Counted from the stretch's first letter, positions 21,472-31,017 are shown. The stretch: DNA of 64,000 bases from Mobilicoccus massiliensis (GCF_000826525.2 NZ_LN651331.1:466323-530322), one strand, 5' to 3'. Translations and numbers: made by a program. Notes: a model not told the origin generated them from the letters alone.

Positions 21472-23553
21472 TCAGCCGGTGGCGGCGTTCATCTGCCTCA
21501 GTTCCTTCTTGAGGTCGGACACCTCGTCGCGGAGACGCGCCGCCAGCTCGAAGTGCAGGTCCTCGGCCGCCTGGTGCATCTGGGCCGTGAGGTCCTGGAT
21601 GAGCGAGGCGAGGTCGCCGGCCGCGGCCGGTACCTCTCGACGGGTCGTCTCGCCGCCGCGGCCGCGCCCCTTGCCGCGCGACTGGGCCCGGCCGCTGCCC
21701 ATGAGCGCCTCGGTGTCGGCGTCCTCCCGGCGCAGCTGGTCGGTGATGTCGGCGATCTTCTTACGCAGTGGCGTGGGGTCGATGCCGTGCTCGGTGTTGT
21801 AGGCGATCTGCTTCTCCCGGCGCCGCGAGGTCTCCTCGATCGCGGCCTCCATCGAGGGGGTGATCGCGTCGGCGTACATGTGCACCTGGCCGGAGACGTT
21901 ACGGGCGGCGCGGCCGATCGTCTGGATGAGGCTGCGCGTCGAGCGGAGGAATCCCTCCTTGTCGGCGTCGAGGATCGACACGAGCGACACCTCCGGCAGG
22001 TCGAGCCCCTCACGCAGGAGGTTGATGCCGACGAGCACGTCGTACTCCCCCAGCCGAAGCTCGCGCAGCAGTTCGACGCGGCGCAGCGTGTCGACCTCGG
22101 AGTGCAGGTACCGCACCCGCACCCCCTTGTCGAGGAGGTAGTCGGTGAGGTCCTCGGCCATCTTCTTGGTGAGGGTCGTGACGAGGACGCGTTCGTCCCT
22201 CTCGACCCGCACGTTGATCTCGTGCAGCAGGTCGTCGATCTGCCCCTTGGTGGGCTTGAGCACGACCTCCGGGTCGACCAGACCCGTGGGCCGGATGATC
22301 TGCTCGACGACCCCGTCGGACTTCGCGAGCTCGTAGTCACCCGGGGTGGCCGAGAGGTACACCGTCTGCCCGATGCGCTCGAGGAACTCCTCCCACTTGA
22401 GGGGACGGTTGTCCATGGCGCTGGGCAGCCGGAAGCCGTGGTCGACGAGAGTGCGTTTGCGGCTCATGTCGCCCTCGTACATCGCGCCGATCTGCGGGAC
22501 CGTGACGTGGGACTCGTCGATGACGAGGAGGAAGTCCTCGGGGAAGTAGTCGAGCAGACAGTTGGGCGCGCTGCCGCGGGGCCGGCCGTCGATGTGCAGC
22601 GAGTAGTTCTCGATACCCGAACACGACCCGACCTGCCGCATCATCTCGATGTCGTAGGTCGTGCGCATGCGCAGCCGCTGCGCCTCCAGCAGCTTGCCCT
22701 GCTGCTCGAGCTCGGCGAGCCTCTTCTCGAGCTCGGATTCGATGCCCCCGATGGCCCGCTCCATGCGTTCGGGGCCCGCGACGTAGTGCGTGGCGGGAAA
22801 GACGTACATCTCGGTCTCGGTGTTGACGACCTCGCCCGTGAGCGGGTGCAGCGTGTAGAGCGCCTCGATCTCGTCGCCGAAGAACTCGATGCGCAGCGCG
22901 AGCTCCTCGTACATGGGAATGATCTCGACCGTGTCTCCGCGCACCCGGAACGTGCCGCGGGTGAACGCGAGATCGTTACGCGTGTACTGCATCTCGACGA
23001 AGCGCCGCAGCAGCTCGTCGCGCTCGATCTGTTGACCGACCTTGAGCCGGACCATGCGGTCGACGTACTCCTGCGGCGTGCCGAGGCCGTAGATGCAGGA
23101 GACCGACGCGACCACCACGACGTCGCGCCTCGTGAGCAAGGAGTTGGTGGCGGAGTGCCGCAGCCGCTCGACCTCGTCGTTGATCGAGGAGTCCTTCTCG
23201 ATGTACGTGTCGGTCTGCGGCACGTACGCCTCGGGCTGGTAGTAGTCGTAGTAGCTGACGAAGTACTCGACCGCGTTATTGGGCAGCAGTTCGCGAAACT
23301 CGTTGGCGAGCTGTGCCGCGAGCGTCTTGTTGGGTGCGAGAACCAGCGTGGGCCGCTGCACCTGCTCGATGAGCCAGGCCGTGGTGGCCGACTTTCCGGT
23401 GCCGGTGGCGCCGAGGAGGACGACGTCCTGTTCGCCGCCGTTGATGCGCGTCGCGAGCTCGGAGATCGCCGTCGGTTGATCACCGCTCGGGGAGAACTCC
23501 GAGACGACCTCGAACGGGGCGACGCGTCGCTGCAGATCTGTGGTGGGCCGCAT
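21472..23553 (-). CDS. uvrB: Excinuclease ABC subunit B
   Basis: DNA-dependent helicase-like ATPase of excision repair, loaded by UvrA and the platform for UvrC. 693 residues. Walker A GATGTGKS at about residues 48-55, the damage-verification beta-hairpin [25 protein letters not shown] as the DEAD-type box, [18 protein letters not shown] and QTIGRAARN in the second helicase domain, and the C-terminal UVR helix [17 protein letters not shown]. Start is the ATG at 23553, exactly 7 nt after the TACCGT of the damage promoter, with no Shine-Dalgarno: a leaderless gene. The in-frame upstream codons to 23583 lie inside the promoter. Confidence 0.96.
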   Translation of the reverse strand: MRPTTDLQRRVAPFEVVSEFSPSGDQPTAISELATRINGGEQDVVLLGATGTGKSATTAWLIEQVQRPTLVLAPNKTLAAQLANEFRELLPNNAVEYFVSYYDYYQPEAYVPQTDTYIEKDSSINDEVERLRHSATNSLLTRRDVVVVASVSCIYGLGTPQEYVDRMVRLKVGQQIERDELLRRFVEMQYTRNDLAFTRGTFRVRGDTVEIIPMYEELALRIEFFGDEIEALYTLHPLTGEVVNTETEMYVFPATHYVAGPERMERAIGGIESELEKRLAELEQQGKLLEAQRLRMRTTYDIEMMRQVGSCSGIENYSLHIDGRPRGSAPNCLLDYFPEDFLLVIDESHVTVPQIGAMYEGDMSRKRTLVDHGFRLPSAMDNRPLKWEEFLERIGQTVYLSATPGDYELAKSDGVVEQIIRPTGLVDPEVVLKPTKGQIDDLLHEINVRVERDERVLVTTLTKKMAEDLTDYLLDKGVRVRYLHSEVDTLRRVELLRELRLGEYDVLVGINLLREGLDLPEVSLVSILDADKEGFLRSTRSLIQTIGRAARNVSGQVHMYADAITPSMEAAIEETSRRREKQIAYNTEHGIDPTPLRKKIADITDQLRREDADTEALMGSGRAQSRGKGRGRGGETTRREVPAAAGDLASLIQDLTAQMHQAAEDLHFELAARLRDEVSDLKKELRQMNAATG

Positions 23554-23560
23554 GCGAACA

Positions 23561-23583
23561 ACGGTAGACCCCGCCACCGACAA
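23561..23583 (-). promoter_or_regulatory. RecA-NDp (PafBC-type) DNA-damage promoter of uvrB
   Basis: Minus strand: TTGTCGGTG (23583-23575), 8 nt, TACCGT (23566-23561), 7 nt, ATG 23553. It is the closest of the four copies to the published consensus. Confidence 0.9.
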
Positions 23584-23654
23584 CCCTTCGTGCGACGGCG
23601 AACCGCCTGGTCAGGACGGGTGAACGCCCTCTGCGCGATCGTGGCCGGCCCGCG

Positions 23655-24845
23655 TCAGTCGTGCCAGCCCGTGCGCTGCCCCCAGTCCTTGATCCGCGGC
23701 CAGACCTCGGCGAACCAGGCCTTCTTGGCCTCGACGTAGTCGTCGGTGCTCGAGTGCCGGTCGAACAGGTCGTTCTTCACCTGCTCGTACTCGCCTCGGG
23801 CGTTCTCGTTGCCGCGCAACCAGTCGCGGAACAGCAGGGCGTACTGCCAGCCGGCACTCGACAGCTCTCGCACGTGCAGGTGGGTGACCTGCCCGGGGTC
23901 GCAGGAGCCGTGGTAACGCTTGACCCAGAGCGAAGGATCGGGCAGATCCTCGGTCGGGTGGTCCATGCGGTAGTCCTCGACGCGCGGGAACCCCGCCCCG
24001 GCGAGGGCGGCGACGAATTCCGGCTCGTCGGCGTCCTTGAGGGAGCGCACGCCGATCTGCAGGTCGATGACGTCCTTGCCGCCCATGCCGGGAACGCTGG
24101 TGGAGCCGACGTGCTCGATCTGAGGGGCACGCTCGCCGAGAGCCCGTCCGATGCGGGCGATGAGGCGATTCGCGGCCTCCTCCCAGTCGGGCTCGTACGC
24201 GCTGACGACGGGAGTGTCCGCGCGGCGGTGGATGCGCCCGCTTCGCACGTTGGCCTCGAAGGGGACGAGCCGGTCGTGCCACAGCGCGTCGACCTGCTCG
24301 AAGAGGTGCCGTTCGTCGCCCTCGTTGTCGAGCAGCACGTCGGCCGCCTCCCGGCGCGCCCCGTCGGAGGCCTGATGGCTCATGCGGGCCCGGGCGTCGG
24401 CCTCGGGCACCCCACGGTCGGCGAGACGCTCGATGCGGGTCTCCGGGCACGCGTCGACGGCGACGACGAGGTGGTACCGGTCGCCCATGTTCTTCTCGAC
24501 GAGCAGGGGGACGTCGTGGACGAGGATCGCGTCCTCGGGTGCCTCGGCGAACAACTCCGCGGTGCGGGCCGCGATGAGCGGATGGGTGATGTCCTCGAGG
24601 TCACGCCGAGCGTCGCTGTCGCCGAAGACCGCGCCCGCGAGAGCGGCCCGATCCAGCGAGCCGTCCTCGGTGAGGACCTCGTCCCCGAACCGCTCGACGA
24701 CGAGACGCAGCCCCTCGCTGCCCGGGACGATCACCTCACGGGCCACGGCGTCGGCGTCCACGACGACCGCTCCGAGCTCCGTGAGTCGTCTGGCGACCGT
24801 CGACTTGCCCGAACCGATTCCGCCGGTGAGGCCCACACTCAACAT
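23655..24845 (-). CDS. coaE: Dephospho-CoA kinase fused to a GrpB (UPF0157) domain
   Basis: Last step of coenzyme A synthesis: ATP phosphorylates dephospho-CoA. N-terminal CoaE (residues 1 to about 205) has the P-loop GLTGGIGSGKST, VVDADAVAREVI, the substrate loop DITHPLIAARTAEL and HDVPLLVEKNMGDRY. From about residue 218 a GrpB-type nucleotidyltransferase-fold domain follows (EHVGSTSVPGMGGKDVIDLQ, WVKRYHGSCDPGQVTHLHVRE), of unknown biochemical role. The fusion is common in actinobacteria; 396 residues in total. ATG 24845 lies 6 nt after TACAGT (24857-24852), suggesting a leaderless message. Confidence 0.93.
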   Translation of the reverse strand: MLSVGLTGGIGSGKSTVARRLTELGAVVVDADAVAREVIVPGSEGLRLVVERFGDEVLTEDGSLDRAALAGAVFGDSDARRDLEDITHPLIAARTAELFAEAPEDAILVHDVPLLVEKNMGDRYHLVVAVDACPETRIERLADRGVPEADARARMSHQASDGARREAADVLLDNEGDERHLFEQVDALWHDRLVPFEANVRSGRIHRRADTPVVSAYEPDWEEAANRLIARIGRALGERAPQIEHVGSTSVPGMGGKDVIDLQIGVRSLKDADEPEFVAALAGAGFPRVEDYRMDHPTEDLPDPSLWVKRYHGSCDPGQVTHLHVRELSSAGWQYALLFRDWLRGNENARGEYEQVKNDLFDRHSSTDDYVEAKKAWFAEVWPRIKDWGQRTGWHD

Positions 24846-24851
24846 GACGCC

Positions 24852-24857
24852 ACTGTA
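24852..24857 (-). promoter_or_regulatory. -10 element of coaE
   Basis: TACAGT on the minus strand, 6 nt before the coaE ATG. No TTGTC element upstream, so it is an ordinary promoter, unlike those of uvrA, uvrB, uvrC and polA. The -35 is not clear. Confidence 0.5.
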
Positions 24858-24944
24858 GGCGTACCGACGCCGCGATTCCGCTGTTCGCGCCACGAACCAC
24901 CCTGGCCGCCGGCAGGGTCGGCCCCGCCGTACCACCGAGGCGGA

Positions 24945-26228
24945 TCAGCTCGACGAGACGCGGGACACCGTACGGCCGACCTCGAACGAGGCCTGCGTGC
25001 GGGTGTCGGTGCACGCGACGACGCTCGCGGTGGCCCCACACGTCACGGCGGAGGTCCGCATGGTCGATCCCGGCGTCAACGCCGCGGAGCGTCGACCGTC
25101 GATGACGACCGTCGCGTCCCACCCGCGCCGGTGCCAGGCGGTCAGTGGCGCACCGAGCGCCGCGGTCTCGGGCCCCTCCTCCCCCGCGCAGGTCTGGCGG
25201 GCGCGGCCAGCCTGGACGAGGAACGTCCGTCCGTAGGGCCGGCCCTCACATCCCGTCGCGGGAGACGCGGTGCCGGCGCCGTCGGGGCCGCTCGCAGCGG
25301 AGGACGGCGTCGTGGCCGCCGAGGGCGTGGGCGTACCGACCGGGGTCGGCGTGCCGGAGACGCCGGGCGGGGAGGTCGGCGACGCCGGTGGCGTCCAGGT
25401 GGTCGTGCGCACGTCGCACCAGGCGATGTCGTCGTGCATCGTGCAGTGCACGTTCCCGTCGGCGGTCATGAAGGCCCCGTCCGTGACCTCGATCGTCCGC
25501 GGCCCGCTCGACCGTCGCACGTCCTCGATGACGAGCCGGCCCCCGCGGTGCTCGACGGTCCCCTCGTACTGGGTGCCCGGTGCGCTCGGGGAGTCGAACC
25601 CCGTCCACTCGACCCGTACCTCGCCTCCGGGCGTCCGCAGCGCGCGCACGACCGCCAACTTCTCGCGGCCCACCGTGCCGAGGTCGAGCGACGTCACCGG
25701 CGTGGCGGGACCGGTGTAGAGCACGAGGGAGTCGGGGCGAGCCGCACCATCGACCGTGCAGGAGATCACCCCGACGAGGTCGAGTCCACCGTCACCCGTG
25801 ACATCGACCTCGACCGGCTCCACCGGCTGCATGCCGAGGGCGTAACCGTCGGTGACCTGCAGCGTCGTCTCCGTGGACCCGACGTGTCCCCGGTACCCGG
25901 AGAGGTGATGCTCGGGCACGCCGCACACGGCCGGGGCCGAGCGGATGTCGGCCAGCGACACGTCGACCCCCCGGGTGGGCGGGGCGGTGGTGGGTGCGAC
26001 GGTCTCGACGACCTCCGGAGCGAGCACGGGCTGCGCCGGGCGCGGCTCCTGCGTCGACCCCGAACCGCCCCCGGCACACCCCGCGAGGAGGAACGCCGCG
26101 AGGAACGCCGCGATGAGCACCCGGCCACGATGATCATGATGGCCACGACGGTCATGACGGTAACGACGGCCCTCACGGTCATGACGACCGCGGTGGGCGA
26201 TGCGGCCCCCGGTGTACTCCACGGTCAT
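24945..26228 (-). CDS. Secreted lipoprotein of unknown function (DUF6636-like ends)
   Basis: 427 residues. The N-terminus is odd: after MTVEY come about 30 residues dense in His and Arg (for example RGHHDHRGR) before a hydrophobic helix and the lipobox LAGC. The mature part begins with a Pro/Thr linker, then a domain with paired cysteines, then GNVHCTMHDDIAWCDVR, a 60-residue Pro/Ser/Thr linker, and a C-terminal piece with four cysteines (GCEGRPYG, QTCAGEEG, AVTCGATASVVACTD). The GN-C-WCD and C-terminal C-C-G pattern resembles the actinobacterial DUF6636 secreted domain, here split by the linker. GGGAGGGG precedes the ATG. Between rpsA and coaE; no functional inference is justified. Confidence 0.8.
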   Translation of the reverse strand: MTVEYTGGRIAHRGRHDREGRRYRHDRRGHHDHRGRVLIAAFLAAFLLAGCAGGGSGSTQEPRPAQPVLAPEVVETVAPTTAPPTRGVDVSLADIRSAPAVCGVPEHHLSGYRGHVGSTETTLQVTDGYALGMQPVEPVEVDVTGDGGLDLVGVISCTVDGAARPDSLVLYTGPATPVTSLDLGTVGREKLAVVRALRTPGGEVRVEWTGFDSPSAPGTQYEGTVEHRGGRLVIEDVRRSSGPRTIEVTDGAFMTADGNVHCTMHDDIAWCDVRTTTWTPPASPTSPPGVSGTPTPVGTPTPSAATTPSSAASGPDGAGTASPATGCEGRPYGRTFLVQAGRARQTCAGEEGPETAALGAPLTAWHRRGWDATVVIDGRRSAALTPGSTMRTSAVTCGATASVVACTDTRTQASFEVGRTVSRVSSS

Positions 26229-26346
26229 CGCCCCTCCCGGCACCTGGCCCGTCACGCAAACCCGACGTGCCTCCGTACGGCCGGAACCACCTGCACCTGA
26301 GCCGGATTCGTCGAGCACCCGAGCCTGGGAGGGACCCGGGGACGCG

Positions 26347-26384
26347 CGAACGGGCCCCCTTCCGTGTGGAAGGAGGCCCGTTCG
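26347..26384 (-). terminator. rpsA terminator
   Basis: Hairpin with a 10-bp outer stem (26347-26356 with 26375-26384) and a 6-bp inner stem, separated by a small internal mismatch, about 38 nt after the rpsA stop. Confidence 0.75.
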
Positions 26385-26421
26385 ACTCGTCAACCTCGGC
26401 CGGTGGCCGCGGCGGCGAGGA

Positions 26422-27879
26422 TCAGTTGCCCGTGAGCTTCTCGCGCAGCGCGGCGAGGGCCTCGTCGGAGGCGAGGGTGCCCTCGGTGCTGACCTGCGAC
26501 TCTGTGGTGCCGCCGGAGGAGTACGAGGTCGCGGCCTCGGTGCCACCGGTGGCGGCGGCCTCGGCGTCGGCCTTGAGGGCCTCCTCGACCTGCGTGCGGT
26601 GCGCCTCCCAGCGAGCGTGGGCCTCGGCGTACTGCCGCTCCCACTTCTCGCGGGCCTCCTCGTAACCCTCGAGCCACTCGTTGGACTCCGGGTCGAAGCC
26701 CTCGGGGTACTTGTAGTTGCCCTGCTCGTCGTACTCGGCGGCCATGCCGTAGAGCGTCGGGTCGAACTCCATGTTCGCGACCGCGGCGTCGTTGGCCTGC
26801 TTCAGCGAGAGGGAGATGCGGCGACGCTCGAGGTCGATGTCGATGACCTTGACGAAGATCTCCTGGCCGACCTGGACGACCTGCTCGGGCAGCTCGACGT
26901 GACGCTCGGCGAGCTCGGAGATGTGCACCAGACCCTCAATGCCGTCGTCGACGCGCACGAACGCACCGAACGGGACGAGCTTGGTGACCTTGCCCGGCAC
27001 GACCTGGCCGATGGCGTGGGTGCGGGCGAAGTGCTGCCACGGGTCCTCCTGCGTCGCCTTGAGCGACAGGGAGACACGCTCGCGGTCCATGTCGACGTCG
27101 AGGACCTCGACGGTGACCTTCTGACCGACCTCGACGACCTCGGAGGGGTGGTCGATGTGCTTCCACGAGAGCTCGGAGACGTGGACGAGACCGTCGACAC
27201 CGCCGAGGTCGACGAACGCACCGAAGTTCACGATCGAGGAGACGACACCCTCGCGGACCTGGCCCTTGCCGAGCTCCTGCAGGAAGCTCGTGCGCACCGC
27301 GGACTGGGTCTGCTCGAGCCACGCACGGCGGGAGAGCACGACGTTGTTGCGGTTCTTGTCGAGCTCGATGATCTTGGCCTCGATCTCCTGGCCGACGTAC
27401 GGCTGGAGGTCGCGCACACGCCGCATCTCGACGAGAGAGGCCGGCAGGAAGCCGCGCAGGCCGATGTCGAGGATGAGGCCGCCCTTGACGACCTCGATGA
27501 CGGTGCCGGTGACGACGCCGTCCTCCTCCTTGACCTTCTCGATGGTGCCCCACGCGCGCTCGTACTGGGCGCGCTTCTTGGACAGGATCAGCCGACCCTC
27601 CTTGTCCTCCTTCTGGAGGACCAGGGCCTCGACCTCGTCGCCGACGCCGACGACCTCGTTGGGGTCGACGTCGTGCTTGATGGAGAGCTCGCGCGAGGGG
27701 ATGACGCCCTCGGTCTTGTAGCCGATGTCGAGAAGAACCTCGTCGCGATCGACCTTGACGATGACGCCCTCGACGATGTCGCCGTCGTTGAAGTGCTTGA
27801 AGGTCGAATCGATGGCGGCGAGGAGTTCTTCCTCGGATCCGATGTCGTTGATCGCGATCTCGGGGTGGCTGACAGTCAT
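26422..27879 (-). CDS. rpsA: 30S ribosomal protein S1
   Basis: RNA-binding protein of the small subunit, 485 residues, with four S1 repeats as usual in actinobacteria: about residues 37-105 (GDIVEGVIVKVDRDEVLLDI), 125-190, 208-276 (GQVREGVVSSIVNFGAFVDL) and 293-362 (GQVVPGKVTKLVPFGAFVRV). The C-terminal 110 residues are acidic and low in complexity. ATG 27879 is chosen from the family N-terminus MTVSHPEIAINDIGSEEELL; GGAG lies 10 nt upstream. It has its own promoter and a leader of nearly 200 nt. Confidence 0.96.
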   Translation of the reverse strand: MTVSHPEIAINDIGSEEELLAAIDSTFKHFNDGDIVEGVIVKVDRDEVLLDIGYKTEGVIPSRELSIKHDVDPNEVVGVGDEVEALVLQKEDKEGRLILSKKRAQYERAWGTIEKVKEEDGVVTGTVIEVVKGGLILDIGLRGFLPASLVEMRRVRDLQPYVGQEIEAKIIELDKNRNNVVLSRRAWLEQTQSAVRTSFLQELGKGQVREGVVSSIVNFGAFVDLGGVDGLVHVSELSWKHIDHPSEVVEVGQKVTVEVLDVDMDRERVSLSLKATQEDPWQHFARTHAIGQVVPGKVTKLVPFGAFVRVDDGIEGLVHISELAERHVELPEQVVQVGQEIFVKVIDIDLERRRISLSLKQANDAAVANMEFDPTLYGMAAEYDEQGNYKYPEGFDPESNEWLEGYEEAREKWERQYAEAHARWEAHRTQVEEALKADAEAAATGGTEAATSYSSGGTTESQVSTEGTLASDEALAALREKLTGN

Positions 27880-28078
27880 GTAGTGGGGACTCCGATGTGG
27901 ACAGTTGGTCGGGGGGCCGCGGCGGACGCCGAGGCCCTCATTGGACAGGTGTGAACAAGATTGCTGCTGGTGGGCGAACGGATCGAGACGGCGGGATCGC
28001 CGTGGCGACGATCGAGGAGGCCGGTCGGTCGGAGAGTTCGACCACGCGCGCCCGTGGACACAGCGGACGCACCCGTTC

Positions 28079-28108
28079 AGTGTATCCAGCGGGCTCGCAC
28101 GACGTAAA
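28079..28108 (-). promoter_or_regulatory. rpsA promoter
   Basis: Minus strand TTTACG (28108-28103), 18 nt, TACACT (28084-28079), a good housekeeping sigma promoter. The predicted start is about 28072, leaving a leader of about 190 nt before the rpsA ATG. It overlaps the region just upstream of the divergent methyltransferase gene. Confidence 0.75.
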
Positions 28109-28138
28109 GCCGGTCCGCGCACGGCAGACTGGGCCGCG

Positions 28139-29131
28139 ATGAGCGACGACATCCACCCTGTCACCGATCCCTGGGACCCCGGTGCGACACGCCCGTCGGC
28201 CGCCTGGAACGCGTCGGAAGAGCCGAGCGGGATGAGGCCGGACGACGAGAGCACCGGAGGACGGTTGTCGGACGAGGACGTGCGCGCCGGGTACGACCGC
28301 CCCGTCGGCGCGACAGAGACGACGACGGCCAATCGCCGGTGGTGGGACGCCGAGGCGGAGGCCTACTACGCCGAGCACGGCGCGTTCCTCGGGGACGCGG
28401 ACCTCGTGTGGGGGCCGGAGGGCGTGCGCGAGGAGAGTCTCGGCGTTCTGGGCGAGCTCGAGGGCCGCCTCGTCCTCGAGTTCGGTGCCGGCGCCGCTCA
28501 GGGCGCCCGTTACGCGGCGGATCGAGGGGCGCGGGTCGTCGCCACCGACCTCTCGATGGGGATGCTGCGGCGCGCGGCGCGGATCGACGCCGCGCGGGGC
28601 GACGCCGCCCCGTGCAGCGAGCAGGAGGCCGGCCCGATGGTTCCGCTCGCCCAGGCCGATGCGTGTGCGCTGCCGTTCCCCGACGACACGTTCGACATCG
28701 TCTTCTCGGCCTACGGCGCAGTGCCGTTCGTCGCCGACGGCGCGCTGCTCGTGCGGGAATGCGCGCGGGTGCTGCGTCCCGGCGGCCGGCTCGTGTTCTC
28801 GACGACCCACCCGATCCGCTGGGCGTTCCCGGACGCGCCCGGGGAGGCCGGGCTCACCGCGACGATGTCGTACTTCGACCGGACTCCGTACTCCGAGCGC
28901 AGCGACGCCGGACTCGAGTACGCGGAGCATCACCGGACCCTCGGCGACCGGATCCGCGACATCGCCGCCGCGGGCCTGCGTCTCGTCGACCTCGTCGAGC
29001 CCGAATGGCCGGCAGAGAACACCGCGACGTGGGGTGGATGGAGTCCCCTGCGCGGACGCCTGCTGCCCGGCACCGCGATCTTCGTGTGCGAGAAGGAGAC
29101 GGTCCCCCGTGACGCGCGGCCTGGTCGATAG
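28139..29131 (+). CDS. SAM-dependent methyltransferase (class I)
   Basis: 330 residues. The first 60 or so are acidic and variable; the catalytic part begins at NRRWWDAEAEAYYAEHGAFL. Motif I is VLEFGAGAAQGARYAADRGA, followed by VVATDLSMGMLRRA and the motif IV region ALPFPDDTFDIVFSAYGAVPF, then VLRPGGRLVFSTTHP. This resembles the UbiE/type 11 methyltransferases that often sit near rpsA in actinobacteria. The substrate is unknown. The ATG at 28139 has no Shine-Dalgarno; a CAGACT at 28125-28130 may be its -10. Divergent from rpsA. Confidence 0.85.
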   Translation: MSDDIHPVTDPWDPGATRPSAAWNASEEPSGMRPDDESTGGRLSDEDVRAGYDRPVGATETTTANRRWWDAEAEAYYAEHGAFLGDADLVWGPEGVREESLGVLGELEGRLVLEFGAGAAQGARYAADRGARVVATDLSMGMLRRAARIDAARGDAAPCSEQEAGPMVPLAQADACALPFPDDTFDIVFSAYGAVPFVADGALLVRECARVLRPGGRLVFSTTHPIRWAFPDAPGEAGLTATMSYFDRTPYSERSDAGLEYAEHHRTLGDRIRDIAAAGLRLVDLVEPEWPAENTATWGGWSPLRGRLLPGTAIFVCEKETVPRDARPGR

Positions 29132-29155
29132 ACACGTCCGGTTCTGGAGAATCCC

Positions 29156-29185
29156 CTGACGGCTCATGCGCTCGAAGCGCATCAT
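29156..29185 (+). promoter_or_regulatory. Candidate fhs promoter with embedded palindrome
   Basis: CTGACG (29156-29161), 18 nt, CATCAT (29180-29185). The spacer contains a perfect 7-bp inverted repeat ATGCGCT-CGA-AGCGCAT (29166-29182) that could be an operator. If this promoter is used, translation would start leaderless at GTG 29193. Confidence 0.45.
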
Positions 29186-30899
29186 GGCCTCTGTGACCAG
29201 CAATCGGAAACCGCTCCCCTCAGACATCGAGATCGCCCAGGACGCGGAGCTCGCGCCCATCCCCGAGGTCGCTGCCATGGTGGGCATCGACGAGAAGTTC
29301 CTCGTGCCGTACGGCCGGAGTGTCGCCAAGGTCGAGCTCGAGGCGATCGACGCCATGGCCGACCGCCCCGACGCGAAGTACGTCGTCGTCACCGCCGTCA
29401 CCCCCACCCCGCTCGGCGAGGGCAAGACGACGACGGCCGTCGGTCTCGCGCAGGGTCTGGCGAAGATCGGCCGCAAGCCCGTGCTCGCGCTGCGTCAGCC
29501 CTCGCTCGGCCCGGTGTTCGGCATCAAGGGCGGCGCCGCGGGCGGCGGGTACTCCCAGATCGTGCCGATGGAGACGCTCAACCTCCACCTCACGGGTGAC
29601 TTCCACGCCATCACCGCCGCGCACAACCTGCTGGCGGCCATGGTGGCCAGCCACCTGCACTTCGGCAACGAGCTCGGCCTCGACGAGATCCAGTGGGGCC
29701 GGGTCATGGACATGAACGACCGGTCGCTGCGTCACATCATCGAGGGCTGCGGGCCCAAGACCGACGGCGTCACCCGTCAGACCGGGTTCGACATCACCGC
29801 AGCCTCGGAGGTCATGGTCATCATGGCCCTCGCCACCTCCCTCGCCGATCTGCGCCAGCGCCTCGGCCGCATCGTCGTGGGCTTCACCAAGGACAAGCAG
29901 CCCGTCACCGCCGAGCAGATCGGCTGCGCGGGAGCGATGGCCGTCCTCCTCAAGGACGCCCTCATGCCCAACCTCATGCAGACGCTCGAACACACGCCGG
30001 CGTTCATCCACACCGGGCCCTTCGGCAACATCGCCACCGGCAACTCCTCGATCATCGCCGACCGCGTCGGCATCAAGGCCGGCGACATCCTCCTCACGGA
30101 GGCCGGTTTCGCCGCCGACATGGGCGCCGAGCGCTTCTTCAACGTCAAGTGCCGCGCGGCCGGGCTCACCCCGTCGGCCGCCGTGCTCGTCGTGACGATC
30201 CGAGCGCTCAAGTCGCACTCCGGGCGGTACGAGGTCAAGGCCGGCAAGCCGCTGCCCGAGGGCATGCTGCAGGAGTCGCCCGAGGACGTCGAGGCGGGTT
30301 GCGACAACCTGCGCAAGCACATCCAGATCATCCGCGACTTCGGCGTCCAGCCCGTCGTCGCGATCAACGCGTTCCCCACCGACTTCGACTCCGAGCACCA
30401 GGTCGTCCGCGAGGTCGCCGAGAAGATGGGTGCCCGCGTCGCCGTCTCCACCCACGTCGCCGACGGCGGCGAGGGAGCCATCGAGCTCGCGAAGGTCGTC
30501 GTCGAGGCGTGCGAGGACGAGACCCACTTCACGCCGACCTACGCGTTCGAGGATTCGCTCGAGGAGAAGCTCACGAAGATCGCGACGAAGGTCTACGGCG
30601 CCGACGGCATCGAGCTCTCACCGGCCGCCGCGAAGTCGCTCAAGATGTACGAGCAGCAGGGCTTCGGCAACCTGCCGGTGCTCATCGCCAAGACCCAGAT
30701 GTCGCTCTCGCACGACCCCTCGCTCAAGGGCGCGCCCACCGGCTGGACGCTGCCCGTGCGGGAGGTGCGCCTCGCCGCGGGCGCGGGCTACGTGTACGCC
30801 ATCTGCGGCAACATGATGACGATGCCGGGCCTCTCGAAGTCCCCGGCCGCGATGCGGATCGACATCGACGCCGACGGCACGGTGCACGGCCTGTTCTGA
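29184..30899 (+). CDS. fhs: Formate-tetrahydrofolate ligase
   Basis: ATP-dependent formation of 10-formyl-THF from formate and THF, feeding purine and one-carbon metabolism. 571 residues from ATG 29184. The ATP loop TPTPLGEGKTTTAVGLAQGL lies near residue 64; GPVFGIKGGAAGGGYSQIVP, NLHLTGDFHAITAAHNLLAA, HTGPFGNIATGNSSIIAD and the C-terminal GNMMTMPGLSKSPAA are family signatures. Start is uncertain: ATG 29166, ATG 29184 and GTG 29193 are all in frame, and none has a good Shine-Dalgarno sequence. Confidence 0.95.
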   Translation: MASVTSNRKPLPSDIEIAQDAELAPIPEVAAMVGIDEKFLVPYGRSVAKVELEAIDAMADRPDAKYVVVTAVTPTPLGEGKTTTAVGLAQGLAKIGRKPVLALRQPSLGPVFGIKGGAAGGGYSQIVPMETLNLHLTGDFHAITAAHNLLAAMVASHLHFGNELGLDEIQWGRVMDMNDRSLRHIIEGCGPKTDGVTRQTGFDITAASEVMVIMALATSLADLRQRLGRIVVGFTKDKQPVTAEQIGCAGAMAVLLKDALMPNLMQTLEHTPAFIHTGPFGNIATGNSSIIADRVGIKAGDILLTEAGFAADMGAERFFNVKCRAAGLTPSAAVLVVTIRALKSHSGRYEVKAGKPLPEGMLQESPEDVEAGCDNLRKHIQIIRDFGVQPVVAINAFPTDFDSEHQVVREVAEKMGARVAVSTHVADGGEGAIELAKVVVEACEDETHFTPTYAFEDSLEEKLTKIATKVYGADGIELSPAAAKSLKMYEQQGFGNLPVLIAKTQMSLSHDPSLKGAPTGWTLPVREVRLAAGAGYVYAICGNMMTMPGLSKSPAAMRIDIDADGTVHGLF

Positions 30900-30922
30900 T
30901 CGCCCGACATCGGGTCGCTCGA

Positions 30923-30963
30923 CCGCGGGGGCATCGCACACCACGTGTGCGGTGCCCCCGCGG
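30923..30963. terminator. Bidirectional terminator, fhs / polA
   Basis: 19-nt arms (30923-30941 with 30945-30963), with one G-U pair and a 3-nt apical loop, between the convergent fhs and polA genes. Confidence 0.85.
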
Positions 30964-31017
30964 TGCATCTGTCGCGAGTCGGCGCGAGGCCCGGTGCCGA
31001 TGCTGCTCCGCGTGACC

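Noticed and set aside
25588..25602. ggggagtcgaacccc resembles a tRNA T-arm
   Set aside because: No acceptor, D- or anticodon arms at the right distances; it lies in the lipoprotein coding sequence.
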